Shown: positions 1 to 8,419 of the stretch, piece by piece
How the letters are laid out: each line of letters opens with the position of its first letter
How positions within the stretch are numbered: the first letter of the stretch is position 1
From: Chloroflexi bacterium HGW-Chloroflexi-2
GTDB taxonomy: Bacteria; Chloroflexota; Anaerolineae; Anaerolineales; Anaerolineaceae
Direction: 5' to 3'
Length of the DNA: 61,871 nucleotides
Assembly: GCA_002840735.1 (NCBI GenBank)
Contig: PHBY01000016.1
Location: forward strand, 1 to 61,871
Translations under genes and position numbers: made by a program
Notes under the pieces: generated by a model
Seen by the model: only the letters and a program-made list of their open reading frames with translations
What the model was told of the DNA's origin: nothing
Databases searched by the model: none

Positions 1-300
1 GGGAAGGCTATTTTTGGTGCGTGGCACTTAGAGGGGATAAGGATGCACCAATCTCCGAAAACAAGACCCGTTAACCCAAAAACCAAAAGTGCCTTGCACC
101 TTGTATGTTTAACCCAGCCTCTCAGCCCAGGTGCAACGCACTTCTGGCGGATTGTTCATCGGATTGGTTTTGCAAAATGGTGTAGATTTTCGATCCCTAA
201 GTGCATCGCACCGGAGTACGAGTCGACGGTAAGATTGGTGTAGATTTTCGATTCCCAAGTGCATCGCACCAATTCACGTAAAATATTTTAACCAGATTGA
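1..300. repeat. Cluster of short GTGC-N3-GCAC palindromic repeats (left edge)
   Basis: This gene-free stretch contains at least five copies of a short imperfect palindrome, GTGC, three variable bases, GCAC, usually flanked by AA before and C(C/T)T after. Copies lie at about 16-28, 86-102, 129-145, 199-212 and 257-270. The last two sit inside a longer direct repeat (about 178-212 and 237-270) containing TGTAGATTTTCGAT. The same repeat family recurs at 58.86-59.10 kb. A short open frame at 43-243 is built from these repeats and resembles no protein, so it is not called as a gene. Confidence 0.75.
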
Positions 301-320
301 TCTGGTTTGATTCTGAGTAT

Positions 321-340
321 CCTCGGATTTTAATCCGAGG
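321..340 (-). terminator. Hairpin directly after the aldehyde oxidoreductase stop
   Basis: CCTCGGATT, TT, AATCCGAGG form a perfect 9-bp stem immediately downstream of the stop codon of the minus-strand aldehyde:ferredoxin oxidoreductase gene, the last gene of the long minus-strand string. There is no clear T-run after it on the minus strand, so it is either a weak intrinsic terminator or a 3-prime stabilising hairpin. Confidence 0.55.
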
Positions 341-2257
341 TTATATTACTCCAGAACTAAATTTCTCAATCTCCAACCGCTCCAACACTTCATCTGCCGG
401 AACACCCTGCTCACTCCAGCCCATGCGCTGGTAATACCGTTGCAATGCCTCCCGCAGATATTCCGGAGTCATTGCTTTTCCGGCAATCGGTCCATCCTGG
501 GTGGGTTGGAACAGCCTTGCTGATAACATATCATCTTCAGCAGTAAACCCTTCACGCAGAAGATACATTCGAGCAGCATTGATAATCCGTTCCCCTATCT
601 CTATAACCTCAGGCATATCCACATTCCAGCCACCAGCCCCATTGAGCGCATCGACCATATGATGAAATTCATAGGGATAAAAATGGCAGATCACTGCGCT
701 ATCCAGGAAGTTCTTGAAAGCAGTTTCATAGAAGAAGGCTTCAATTTTATGATCAGAGATACCCCACAATTTAAGAGGAGTTTCCATTCCCAATTCTCGT
801 AAGCGCACACAAATATCGGAACCATCCCAGGTGGCAAAGGTATCGTTCAGGTTGGCCATATGATCTGCACCGGTAGCTGAGACAGCATACCCCATTCCAA
901 TCGTATTCTTCAAACGTGGATCATGATAAGGCAATTCTTGTTTACGCGCTACTGCCAGGAATTGATCTGATCCCATGCCAATTTTTTCAGCCATGCGGGC
1001 ACTTCCCTCTGCCATCCAGTCGCCAAGATCTTCACGATGGACAATTTTTTCGATGCTTTCTAATAAAGTTTGTCCATCCCCAAATTTCGGTACAAAGTCA
1101 AATCCATCGACCAAACCTTTTTCCACACATTCCATGGCGAACGCAACGGTCCCGCCAGTGGAGATGGTGTCCAATCCATAAGCAGCACACAACTCATTCG
1201 CTTTTGTCACTACCAGGGGATCATTGATCTGGCACAATGGTCCCAAACCAGCTGTCGACTCGTATTCAGGTCCACCATAACGAGGATCAATGTTGATTTC
1301 TCCTTCGTGAGAAGCGACCAGCTTGCAGCGCACCGGGCAGCGATTACAGGTATCCCGGTCTTTAATCAACCATGTGAAAGTAGAAGTAGCATCCAGTTTT
1401 TCGATCCCTTCCAGACTGCCATCCTGATAATTGCGAATTCCGGTGACACCAGCATCATGATTGCCTTTGACAGAGCCAGAGGTGCCATACTGGATCGCCC
1501 ACCCCATCATGTCTTTATAATTCGAGGTGATCCATTTTTGAGTGATTTTCATCATTTCTTTATTTGCCAGACCGACCTTGAACTTGCCACGGACGGCAAC
1601 AGCCTTCAGGTTTTTGCTACCCATCAACGCCCCCAATCCTGAACGCCCAGCAGCACGATTTACATCATGCATCACAGCAGCAAATCGCACCAGATTTTCA
1701 CCAGCAGGTCCGATCTGGGCAACGCGGATTTTCTCATCATCCAATTCTTTGCGGATTTCTTCCTGGGAATCTCCGGTTTTCAATCCCCACAGGTGACTGG
1801 CATCACGAAGCTCTGCCCCACCATCCTTGATCCACAGATACACAGGTTTCTCAGCTTTTCCCTGGATAACCACTGCATCAAAACCAGCCTGTTTGCATTC
1901 AGCTCCCCACCAACCACCGGCTTCCCCGGATGCGAGTGCCCCGGTGAGTGGTGATTTTCCACCCACAGCATGTCTTCCCGTACCCGGTAGTACAGTACCG
2001 GTCAAAATCCCAGGCGCAAAGATCAATAAATTGTCTGGATCGAAAGGATCAATTTTAGGTTTTGTTTCTTTCAATAAATAATAAACGATCAAACCACGGC
2101 CACCAATCCATTTACGGTAGAAGTCATCATCATGTTCATCGACCCAGATTTCACCTGTGCTTAAATTTACCCGTAAAATTTTGCCCGAATAGGGACTATT
2201 GCCAGCCAGGAATTCTGATTTCATTTCAAATTGGGTAAAGCCCTGGTTTGTTTTCAT
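341..2257 (-). CDS. aor: Aldehyde:ferredoxin oxidoreductase (tungsten bis-pterin enzyme)
   Basis: 638 residues, normal length for the family, which oxidises aldehydes to acids with ferredoxin as acceptor using a tungsten bis-pterin and one [4Fe-4S] cluster in the cytoplasm. The N-terminal pterin-binding domain covers roughly 25-225 (GGRGL, GGKSPLTG, GSKNLKAV). Cluster cysteines are visible as C304-x2-C307-x3-C311, with C524 as the likely fourth ligand. ATGADHMAN at about 461-469 is the usual pterin-contact region. The start has a strong GGAGG site placed inside the last codons of the preceding MoaD-like gene, so the two are translationally coupled. The substrate cannot be read from sequence. 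In this cluster it may oxidise an aldehyde made by the upstream decarboxylase or dehydrogenases, or recycle reduced ferredoxin; that is inference. Confidence 0.93.
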   Translation of the reverse strand: MKTNQGFTQFEMKSEFLAGNSPYSGKILRVNLSTGEIWVDEHDDDFYRKWIGGRGLIVYYLLKETKPKIDPFDPDNLLIFAPGILTGTVLPGTGRHAVGGKSPLTGALASGEAGGWWGAECKQAGFDAVVIQGKAEKPVYLWIKDGGAELRDASHLWGLKTGDSQEEIRKELDDEKIRVAQIGPAGENLVRFAAVMHDVNRAAGRSGLGALMGSKNLKAVAVRGKFKVGLANKEMMKITQKWITSNYKDMMGWAIQYGTSGSVKGNHDAGVTGIRNYQDGSLEGIEKLDATSTFTWLIKDRDTCNRCPVRCKLVASHEGEINIDPRYGGPEYESTAGLGPLCQINDPLVVTKANELCAAYGLDTISTGGTVAFAMECVEKGLVDGFDFVPKFGDGQTLLESIEKIVHREDLGDWMAEGSARMAEKIGMGSDQFLAVARKQELPYHDPRLKNTIGMGYAVSATGADHMANLNDTFATWDGSDICVRLRELGMETPLKLWGISDHKIEAFFYETAFKNFLDSAVICHFYPYEFHHMVDALNGAGGWNVDMPEVIEIGERIINAARMYLLREGFTAEDDMLSARLFQPTQDGPIAGKAMTPEYLREALQRYYQRMGWSEQGVPADEVLERLEIEKFSSGVI

Positions 2258-2260
2258 TAT

Positions 2261-2524
2261 TTATCCTCCAATAATTTGTGGTACACAGCGAATTTCCACA
2301 CCCGGCTGTATGATCTCATTCTGATCAACAACTACCCCATCGACCAGCACTATATAAGCCACACCCGGTTTGGTAATATATCGCTTCAGTACATCTGTGT
2401 AACGCTGGCCAGCAGCAATCTCAGCTTCAACTCGTTGCGCCACCAATGGTTTATCCAGAATCAGGTGGGCTGATTCTATGAATTTGTTACTACTTACATT
2501 GTTCATTTGATTTTCATCGCACAC
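2261..2524 (-). CDS. MoaD/ThiS-like sulfur carrier protein paired with AOR
   Basis: 87 residues ending in Ile-Ile-Gly-Gly, the thiocarboxylate-forming tail of MoaD/ThiS sulfur carriers. MoaD-like proteins next to AOR genes are thought to supply the dithiolene sulfur of the tungsten pterin. The open frame begins at a GTG (2522-2524). An in-frame ATG at residue 7 (2506) is an alternative start, and neither has a good Shine-Dalgarno site. The codons for the terminal Gly-Gly (GGA GGA) are themselves the ribosome binding site of the following AOR gene. Partner and cofactor role are inferred from family and position. Confidence 0.82.
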   Translation of the reverse strand: MCDENQMNNVSSNKFIESAHLILDKPLVAQRVEAEIAAGQRYTDVLKRYITKPGVAYIVLVDGVVVDQNEIIQPGVEIRCVPQIIGG

Positions 2525-2526
2525 GA

Positions 2527-2558
2527 AGGTGTTTGCAGGACTTGTCCTACAAACACCT
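2527..2558 (-). terminator. Hairpin between carbamoyltransferase and MoaD-like genes
   Basis: AGGTGTTTGCAGGAC and GTCCTACAAACACCT form a 15-bp stem with one mismatch and a TT loop, 37 nt past the carbamoyltransferase stop and just ahead of the MoaD-like start. No T-run follows. It may attenuate transcription into the MoaD-AOR pair, or occlude the GTG start. Confidence 0.5.
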
Positions 2559-2595
2559 CATTTATGCAAATTGGTTTAATTTTACAACAAAAAAC

Positions 2596-3588
2596 CTAGA
2601 AACGACCACCCATAGTCAAAGCCATAAGGGCTTTCTGTACATGCAGGCGATTTTCAGCTTCGTCATAGATCACAGAATGTGGGCCATCCACGACGGCATT
2701 GGTGGCTTCGTAACCACGGTCAATGGGCATGCAGTGCATATAAATAGAGCTCTTTTTGGAGAGTTCCATGCGACGTTCATCAGCGATCCAATCCTTGTGT
2801 TGATCGCACATGGCCTGGACAGCAGCGGGTTCTTCGGTTTCCATGATGGGACCCCAGCTCTTGGCATAGATGATGTCGCCATCTTCGAAAGCAGCATCCA
2901 TGTCATCAATCACTTCGAATTTGGTGCCGTTCTCTTCAGCATGTTGTTTGGCTGAGTCGAGACATTTTGGCATCAATTCAAAACCTTTGGGGTGAGCCAA
3001 TGTAACATCCATGCCCCAGCGGGTCATTAACATGACCAGAGCCTGTGGAACAGAGAGAGGACGAACGTATTTTGGTGCGTAAGTCCAGGAAATAACGAAT
3101 TTGCGGCCGCGCAGGTCATTGCCGAACTTTTCACGAATGGTCATCAGGTCGGCCATTGCCTGGCAGGGATGGTCCACATCATCCTGCATGGAAATGACAG
3201 GAATATTGACATGACCGGCTAACTCATATTGATATGCCTGACCGATTCCGGTGCGGCAATCACGCACAGAGATGCCATGGCCATAGCGTTCCAGAACGCC
3301 ACCGGTGTCTTTGGAGTTTTCACCGTGACCAACCTGTGTGGCTGATGGGGTCAGGTAAATACCATGACCTCCCAATTGGGTGATACCGGATTCGAATGAA
3401 TTACGGGTGCGGGTTGATTCTTCGAAGAATAACATGAACAAAGTCTTGGCGCGCAGAATATGATCATGAGGTTCACCGACCGCGAATCGGCGTTTGAGAT
3501 CTCCAGCCATATCCATCATCGAGATCAGCTCATCATTCGTCCAATCTTCGGTGGTGATAAAATCTTTTCCAAATAGTGTAGTTTGCAT
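2596..3588 (-). CDS. ygeW: YgeW-type (knotted) carbamoyltransferase
   Basis: 330 residues of the aspartate/ornithine carbamoyltransferase superfamily. Carbamoyl-phosphate residues are present: ESTRTR at 57-62, DHPCQAMAD at 139-147 and HCMPIDRG at 285-292. Classical ornithine or aspartate transcarbamylase lies less well with these insert sequences, and the next gene upstream is a YgeY-type hydrolase, the usual partner of YgeW. In anaerobic purine degradation clusters YgeW is proposed to transfer a carbamoyl group from a ureido intermediate to phosphate, conserving energy as carbamoyl phosphate; its substrate is still not settled. No carbamate kinase lies in the window. The start has a clear AAGGAG site. 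Alternative: an acetylornithine or ornithine carbamoyltransferase. Confidence 0.85.
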   Translation of the reverse strand: MQTTLFGKDFITTEDWTNDELISMMDMAGDLKRRFAVGEPHDHILRAKTLFMLFFEESTRTRNSFESGITQLGGHGIYLTPSATQVGHGENSKDTGGVLERYGHGISVRDCRTGIGQAYQYELAGHVNIPVISMQDDVDHPCQAMADLMTIREKFGNDLRGRKFVISWTYAPKYVRPLSVPQALVMLMTRWGMDVTLAHPKGFELMPKCLDSAKQHAEENGTKFEVIDDMDAAFEDGDIIYAKSWGPIMETEEPAAVQAMCDQHKDWIADERRMELSKKSSIYMHCMPIDRGYEATNAVVDGPHSVIYDEAENRLHVQKALMALTMGGRF

Positions 3589-3616
3589 AAATTCTTTCTC
3601 CTTTATTTTGTTTTGA

Positions 3617-4837
3617 TTATTTTGATTTCGCTCCAGTGACCTCTTGGTAGATCACCGGGTAAAGCGCATAGAACATGGCAGCTTTTTTCAATTTTTCCAG
3701 GTTGACCTGATCCATAGCGGTGTGAACGTAGGGTTCTTCCTGCGGGCCAAACCCCAGTGTTGGGATGCCAGCCACACCGGCTGAATAGGTACCATCCGTG
3801 CTGAATTTCCAGACATCAACTTTAGGAGCCTGCTGCCACAAAGCTTCATAAGCCTCTTTGCCAATCTGAATGATTTCAGCATCTTCCTCAATTAACCAAC
3901 CGGGGTAAAATGAGGGTCCATCCAATAGTAATCCGGTATGTGATTTAACGGGTTGGATCGGTATTTCCACCGAAGCGCCTAATGGACCCACCACCTGACG
4001 GATCCCTTCCACAATCGATTCGGCAGTCTCACCTGGCACCAGCCGGCGATCCAGAGCGACCTCACACCAATCCGGAACGGAGTTGGGTGTATGCGGTCCG
4101 GCGATCAGGCTGACAACTTGTGTACCGGGTCCAAACACAGGATGCACCGGTAAATGTCCGTTCATGCCTTCCAGAGCTTCAATCACCGGTGCCATTTTGA
4201 CAATTGCATTCTCACCCAGGTGTGGGGTGCTGGCATGTACAGCTTTGCCTTTGGTGCGGATGTGCACCTCGCAACGGCCACGATGTCCACGACGCAGGGT
4301 CAAATCCGTCGCTTCCGCCAGCAGGACACATTCAGGTTTCAACCCATCGCGTTCCACCAGGGAACGCAGCGCAAAACCTTCCGCATCCTCTTCCAGTGTA
4401 GCTCCCATCACCACCACCGAGACATCTTCCAGCAATCCCAATTTATTTAGGATCGCAGCCCCATATACAATCGAAGCCACTCCGGCTTTGCAATCAGATG
4501 CCCCCAAACCGTAAAGGATGCCATCTTCAACCACCGGTTCCAAAGGAGGGTGTGGCCAATTGCTGGCATCACTGACTTCATTAGTATCCAGATGGGCGTT
4601 GAAGAGGATAATGCGTTCCCCTTTGCCTATACGACCCAATGCATTCCCAGCACTATCCATCCAGACCTCATCACAACCGATCTTGCGTAATTCTTCCAGC
4701 GTACGTTGCACAGCCGGGCCTTCTTTGCTGGTGTAACTCTGAATACGGATTATGTCCCCGAGGAATTGAACCATATCCTCGTTCATTTCATCAGCCAACG
4801 CTTCAATTTTTGTTTTTAATTCGTTCTTGTTTATCAT
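3617..4837 (-). CDS. ygeY: YgeY-family M20 metallohydrolase (selenium metabolism-linked type)
   Basis: 406 residues, M20 peptidase/deacylase fold with a dinuclear metal site: H82 and D84 in NAHLDT, D115 in GASDCKAG, the Glu pair at 149-150, an acidic residue near 175-178 and the C-terminal His in VHTAMDQV. An internal dimerisation domain is expected in the middle of the chain. Family members hydrolyse amide bonds of N-acyl or diamino acids. YgeY sits beside YgeW, SsnA and hydantoinase in anaerobic purine catabolism loci and is proposed to cleave a ureido or amide intermediate. The 28-nt gap to ygeW suggests cotranscription. Succinyl-diaminopimelate desuccinylase or ArgE are alternatives by fold, but context favours YgeY. 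Confidence 0.88.
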   Translation of the reverse strand: MINKNELKTKIEALADEMNEDMVQFLGDIIRIQSYTSKEGPAVQRTLEELRKIGCDEVWMDSAGNALGRIGKGERIILFNAHLDTNEVSDASNWPHPPLEPVVEDGILYGLGASDCKAGVASIVYGAAILNKLGLLEDVSVVVMGATLEEDAEGFALRSLVERDGLKPECVLLAEATDLTLRRGHRGRCEVHIRTKGKAVHASTPHLGENAIVKMAPVIEALEGMNGHLPVHPVFGPGTQVVSLIAGPHTPNSVPDWCEVALDRRLVPGETAESIVEGIRQVVGPLGASVEIPIQPVKSHTGLLLDGPSFYPGWLIEEDAEIIQIGKEAYEALWQQAPKVDVWKFSTDGTYSAGVAGIPTLGFGPQEEPYVHTAMDQVNLEKLKKAAMFYALYPVIYQEVTGAKSK

Positions 4838-4846
4838 ACTTTATCT

Positions 4847-5866
4847 CTAGAAACCATCAGCAAAGGCATCCACGACAGGTTTAATGTCATCCATCATCGG
4901 GTAGAGAATTGGGCAGGTTACACCGGCATCCACATATTCACGTACTTTCTTGCGGCATTCGTCCGAGGTACCCACCGCCATCAATTCGCGTACCACATCA
5001 TCCGGAATCACTTTGGAAGCCTTGATATAGTCTTCTTCGGTGGCTGGCCAGCTCATAATCGCCTGAACTTTCTCCAGTAATTCTTCACTCACACCGGAGG
5101 CTTTCATGATATGAGGTTCGGTTGCCAGGTAATAGGCAACCAGTTTCTTGCCCTCTGCCATTGCTGCTGCAGGGTCCTCATCCGAAAGACAGCAGACCAG
5201 TAATTCAGGTCGATCGATGTCAGTAAGCGTCTTCCCAACCTTCTGGGCACCTTTTTCAACCAAACCTACTGCCTTCTTGATGTAGTCCACGGAAACGACG
5301 TAATTCAGCACGACGCCATCACACAATTCACCGGCCATTTCGAGCATCTTATCGCCAGTGGCACCGATGTAAATCGGAATGTTACGGGGGCTGCGGTCAC
5401 CAAAAGCTACATCCAGTTTGACACGATCCAGTGTAACAAACTCACCCTGGTAAGAGACTTCTTCCATGGTGAATAACTGGCGTATGGCTTCCACATTCTC
5501 GCGCATAGCTTTCATTGGTTTAACGCGGTTGACACCCACACGGCTGGCTATCGGTTCCCACCAGGCACCCAGGCCTAACATCACACGGCTTTCACCATCC
5601 ACCAGACCACCTAATTCCCACATGGTGCTCCAGCTGGCGGCAATCACTGCCGGGTTACGCGTCCAGATCGGTAACACACCGGATCCATAACGCAATCGTT
5701 TGGTAGCTGTTAATAAAGCACTCATCATCACGATACAATCGCGTGCCAGACGGGTATCCGCCTGCCAGATTTCGCTGAATCCGCGTTCTTCAGCATATTT
5801 GGCAATTTCCAATTCATATTGAATATCGTGTTTATCCTGCAAATAAAGCGCTACTCTTTGGGTCAT
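4847..5866 (-). CDS. LLM-class flavin/F420-dependent oxidoreductase
   Basis: 339 residues from the ATG at 5866, chosen because GGAGG lies 7 nt upstream; the open frame continues upstream into the UbiD gene but that part is not protein-like for this family. It is a luciferase-like (alpha/beta)8 barrel resembling methylene-tetrahydromethanopterin reductase-type proteins: EIWQADTRL near the N-terminus, an [16 protein letters not shown] segment and a C-terminal [13 protein letters not shown] helix. Cofactor (FMN or F420) and substrate cannot be told from sequence. It overlaps nothing but starts one base from the UbiD stop, so coupling is strong. It may reduce or oxygen-independently dehydrogenate an intermediate of the catabolic string; this is inference. 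Confidence 0.85.
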   Translation of the reverse strand: MTQRVALYLQDKHDIQYELEIAKYAEERGFSEIWQADTRLARDCIVMMSALLTATKRLRYGSGVLPIWTRNPAVIAASWSTMWELGGLVDGESRVMLGLGAWWEPIASRVGVNRVKPMKAMRENVEAIRQLFTMEEVSYQGEFVTLDRVKLDVAFGDRSPRNIPIYIGATGDKMLEMAGELCDGVVLNYVVSVDYIKKAVGLVEKGAQKVGKTLTDIDRPELLVCCLSDEDPAAAMAEGKKLVAYYLATEPHIMKASGVSEELLEKVQAIMSWPATEEDYIKASKVIPDDVVRELMAVGTSDECRKKVREYVDAGVTCPILYPMMDDIKPVVDAFADGF

Positions 5867-5867
5867 A

Positions 5868-7241
5868 TTATCCTCCTTCATTTCGTGTATATTGGTTGAG
5901 ATCAACCATGGGATATCGGATTCTATCTCCGTAATTCCTTCGTTCGGGTTTATAGGTTGCATCGATCCCTATTTTGGTGTGCACACCCCGGATATCAGCG
6001 GTGGGATCCATCTCATGACCCTGTGAGCCTTCCACCAGGAAGATATCCTTTGACCAATCCACCCGGTTGGTCAATGCCCAGGTCACATCAGCGGGATCAT
6101 AGATATTCACATCCGGGTCCACCACAATTACCTGTTTAATATTAACGTGAGCCGTGAATGCCGCCATAGCAGCATTTTTAGGTTCACCAGGGTTACTCTT
6201 CTGAATCTGGACAATGGCTGAGAATCCATTCCCATAGGGTGGAATGTGCAATCCAGTTACATTCTGGCTGACATGCTTGACAAAGCGCAATAGCAAAGGT
6301 TCACGCGGCAGGACATTACCAATATAAATATGCTCATCCCATCCTGGAACAATGGTCTGGAAGATGGGTTGATTGCGATAGCAAATGGCGGTCACTTCAA
6401 ATATCGGCGATTCCCATAATTCGCCATAATAACCATGGAACTCTGCCAGCGGGCCTTCTGCCTGGCGAATATCTGGCGGTAAATAACCTTCGATCACAAT
6501 TTCTGCATGGGTGGGAATATCAATATCCACTGTGACACCTTTGGTGACTGGCACTGGTTCCCCCCGGATGGCACCGGCAATCGCCAGCTCGTCACCATCA
6601 TAGCGTGCGCCTGCGGCAATCATAATCGCCGGGTCCAGCCCAATCGCTACCGCCACCGGCAGGCTTTCGCCTTTGGCCTGCATGACTTTATAGAATTGCA
6701 TCACATGCCGCCATTCATTAACATTGAACCCGAAGGTATGCTCACCCAGAACCTGCATGCGATTGTATGATAAGTTCCCTCGCCCGGATACTGGATCTTT
6801 GGTAACAACCACCCCACCGGTGATGAAAGGACCGCCATCATGCAAACCGTGGGTTGGGATGGGTAGTTTATGCAGATTAATCTCACTCCCGGTAATGACA
6901 TTTTCTTTCCAGGCAGCTTCCGTCTCACTTGGTTTGGGTTGAATGCCATGTTTCAGATCCAGAGCAATATTCATTTTCTTGATAATATCTTCTTTTTTAC
7001 ATTCCAGCGCAAGGGCAGCTGTGTCGGGGCTGATGACGGCGTTAGTAAAAATTGGCCAGGGGAAACTCCCCTCAGCAGCCTTTGTCTGATTAAAAATGAC
7101 ACCGTTGCCCTTCATTCTTGCCAGGGTGGCAGCCACATTGGCCAGCTCATGCACCAGATCAACCGGTCGGTCAACAACCGCCAAACGGCCTTCTGTTTCC
7201 AACAATGACATATAACTTCTTAAATCTGTAATTTTTCCCAT
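5868..7241 (-). CDS. UbiD-family prenyl-FMN-dependent (de)carboxylase
   Basis: 457 residues, typical for UbiD enzymes, which (de)carboxylate aromatic or unsaturated acids using prenylated FMN. Hallmarks are NLSYNRMQ at 156-163 and [12 protein letters not shown] at 262-273, holding the conserved Glu residues, plus THAEIVIEG at 244-252. No UbiX flavin prenyltransferase is present in the window, so the cofactor must come from elsewhere. The start ATG overlaps the stop of the URO-D gene (TAATG) and its ribosome site is encoded by that gene's last Gly-Gly codons; its own last Gly-Gly codons supply the site for the LLM gene. A UbiD enzyme is not a usual member of ygeW/ygeY purine clusters. Confidence 0.92.
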   Translation of the reverse strand: MGKITDLRSYMSLLETEGRLAVVDRPVDLVHELANVAATLARMKGNGVIFNQTKAAEGSFPWPIFTNAVISPDTAALALECKKEDIIKKMNIALDLKHGIQPKPSETEAAWKENVITGSEINLHKLPIPTHGLHDGGPFITGGVVVTKDPVSGRGNLSYNRMQVLGEHTFGFNVNEWRHVMQFYKVMQAKGESLPVAVAIGLDPAIMIAAGARYDGDELAIAGAIRGEPVPVTKGVTVDIDIPTHAEIVIEGYLPPDIRQAEGPLAEFHGYYGELWESPIFEVTAICYRNQPIFQTIVPGWDEHIYIGNVLPREPLLLRFVKHVSQNVTGLHIPPYGNGFSAIVQIQKSNPGEPKNAAMAAFTAHVNIKQVIVVDPDVNIYDPADVTWALTNRVDWSKDIFLVEGSQGHEMDPTADIRGVHTKIGIDATYKPERRNYGDRIRYPMVDLNQYTRNEGG

Positions 7242-8419
7242 TAATTTCCTCCTGATTGAATTGGATAGGTACCCATTTCCCGGGCAGTTTCCAGCATCGC
7301 CAGATAATATTCGGGTTTGACACCGGGATGAATGGAATTACTGCTCGAGATCAAAAAACCACCACCTGGTGCAGCTGCCTGAATGACAGCTTGAGTCTGT
7401 GCCTTTACAGCTTCAATGGGTCCATCCACCAGGACGGTCGAACAATCGACATTTCCGATAAGTGTTAATTGATCGCCATATTTTTGTTTAATTTCGGTAA
7501 TGTTCATATTCGCGCGTGGTTCAATGGCTTGAAAAGCATCGATACCACTGGCAATCATATCCTCTAATAAACTATTCACATTGCCATCCGTGTGTTTGAT
7601 ATAGGGAACACCGAAGCGATGGCAAAGATCCGTAATTTGCTGCATGCGCGGAAAAACAAATTTGCGGAAATGGCGCGGAGAGAAGATCGGCCCCTTATTG
7701 GCTGCCCAATCATAACCGCCGTGAATGCCGTGTACCCCACGTTCCAATAGCATCTCTGTGAGTTTTAATGTTGTCTTTAAACGGGCATCCAGATAGCGAT
7801 GGATCAGATCTGGCGCTTCCACCAGACCGATCAGGAAGGTCTCTGCCCAATCAAAGGTGGATCCGATTTCGACATCAGCAGATGCCAACACCATCCGGTT
7901 TTTACCCATACGCTCCAGCACCATATCGACGAAGGAAAAATCCCAGGCATCCGGGTCAAATGATTGGCTTTCCAGATGAGCCGTCAATTTTTCCAGTTCG
8001 GGTAGTCCCCCCTGGCGTAAAGACGAGTCCACCATATCATACACATCCGATTCAGCCGAATAATCGTAGATCACCCACTGGCCGGTTATTTCGTCAGTGA
8101 TCTTCCATTGTCGTTCGGAGATCTGATCCGGCACAGCAGGATTCCGGGGAGCTGGATCGCCATGGGGATATACATCCAGATCCAGCTTTTCCCATAATTC
8201 CATCTCGTCTAATTTTCTTTGTAAGAAGTAATCCTGTACACTTCCATTTAAAACAGCCTGGTTGTAAGCCAATCCTCTGGCTTTACCCCCAAATCCACAT
8301 AGATTCGACCTGCCAAGGACATACTCCGCCGTCGGGTTATCGATGGTTAATTCAAAAATCGGGACGTGGTCCGCTTCCTGATGGGCAAAAGCTGTTAACG
8401 CTCGTTCTTTACTGTTCAT
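7241..8419 (-). CDS. URO-D-type methyltransferase (MtaA/MtbA-like), not heme synthesis
   Basis: 392 residues with the uroporphyrinogen decarboxylase fold. The motifs H276-TDGN and GNVDC at 322-326 resemble the zinc/thiol region of cobalamin-dependent methyltransferases rather than HemE. No heme genes are nearby. Family members move methyl groups from methylated corrinoid protein or act on O-/N-methyl substrates. The window has a second methyl-transfer enzyme (20081-20947) but no corrinoid protein. The gene overlaps its upstream neighbour by an ATGA and its downstream neighbour by TAATG, so the three genes are tightly coupled. Function beyond methyltransferase-like is inference. Confidence 0.8.
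   Translation of the reverse strand: MNSKERALTAFAHQEADHVPIFELTIDNPTAEYVLGRSNLCGFGGKARGLAYNQAVLNGSVQDYFLQRKLDEMELWEKLDLDVYPHGDPAPRNPAVPDQISERQWKITDEITGQWVIYDYSAESDVYDMVDSSLRQGGLPELEKLTAHLESQSFDPDAWDFSFVDMVLERMGKNRMVLASADVEIGSTFDWAETFLIGLVEAPDLIHRYLDARLKTTLKLTEMLLERGVHGIHGGYDWAANKGPIFSPRHFRKFVFPRMQQITDLCHRFGVPYIKHTDGNVNSLLEDMIASGIDAFQAIEPRANMNITEIKQKYGDQLTLIGNVDCSTVLVDGPIEAVKAQTQAVIQAAAPGGGFLISSSNSIHPGVKPEYYLAMLETAREMGTYPIQSGGN

Noticed and set aside
43-243. 66-residue open frame at the left edge
   Set aside because: It is made almost entirely of the GTGC-N3-GCAC repeats, has no ribosome site and no recognisable protein character.
5867-5962. N-terminal extension of the LLM oxidoreductase
   Set aside because: The extension overlaps the UbiD gene, while the ATG at 5866 has a strong ribosome site and gives the normal family N-terminus.
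7241-8419. HemE uroporphyrinogen decarboxylase
   Set aside because: No heme biosynthesis context, and the H-TDG and GNVDC motifs fit the corrinoid methyltransferase branch.
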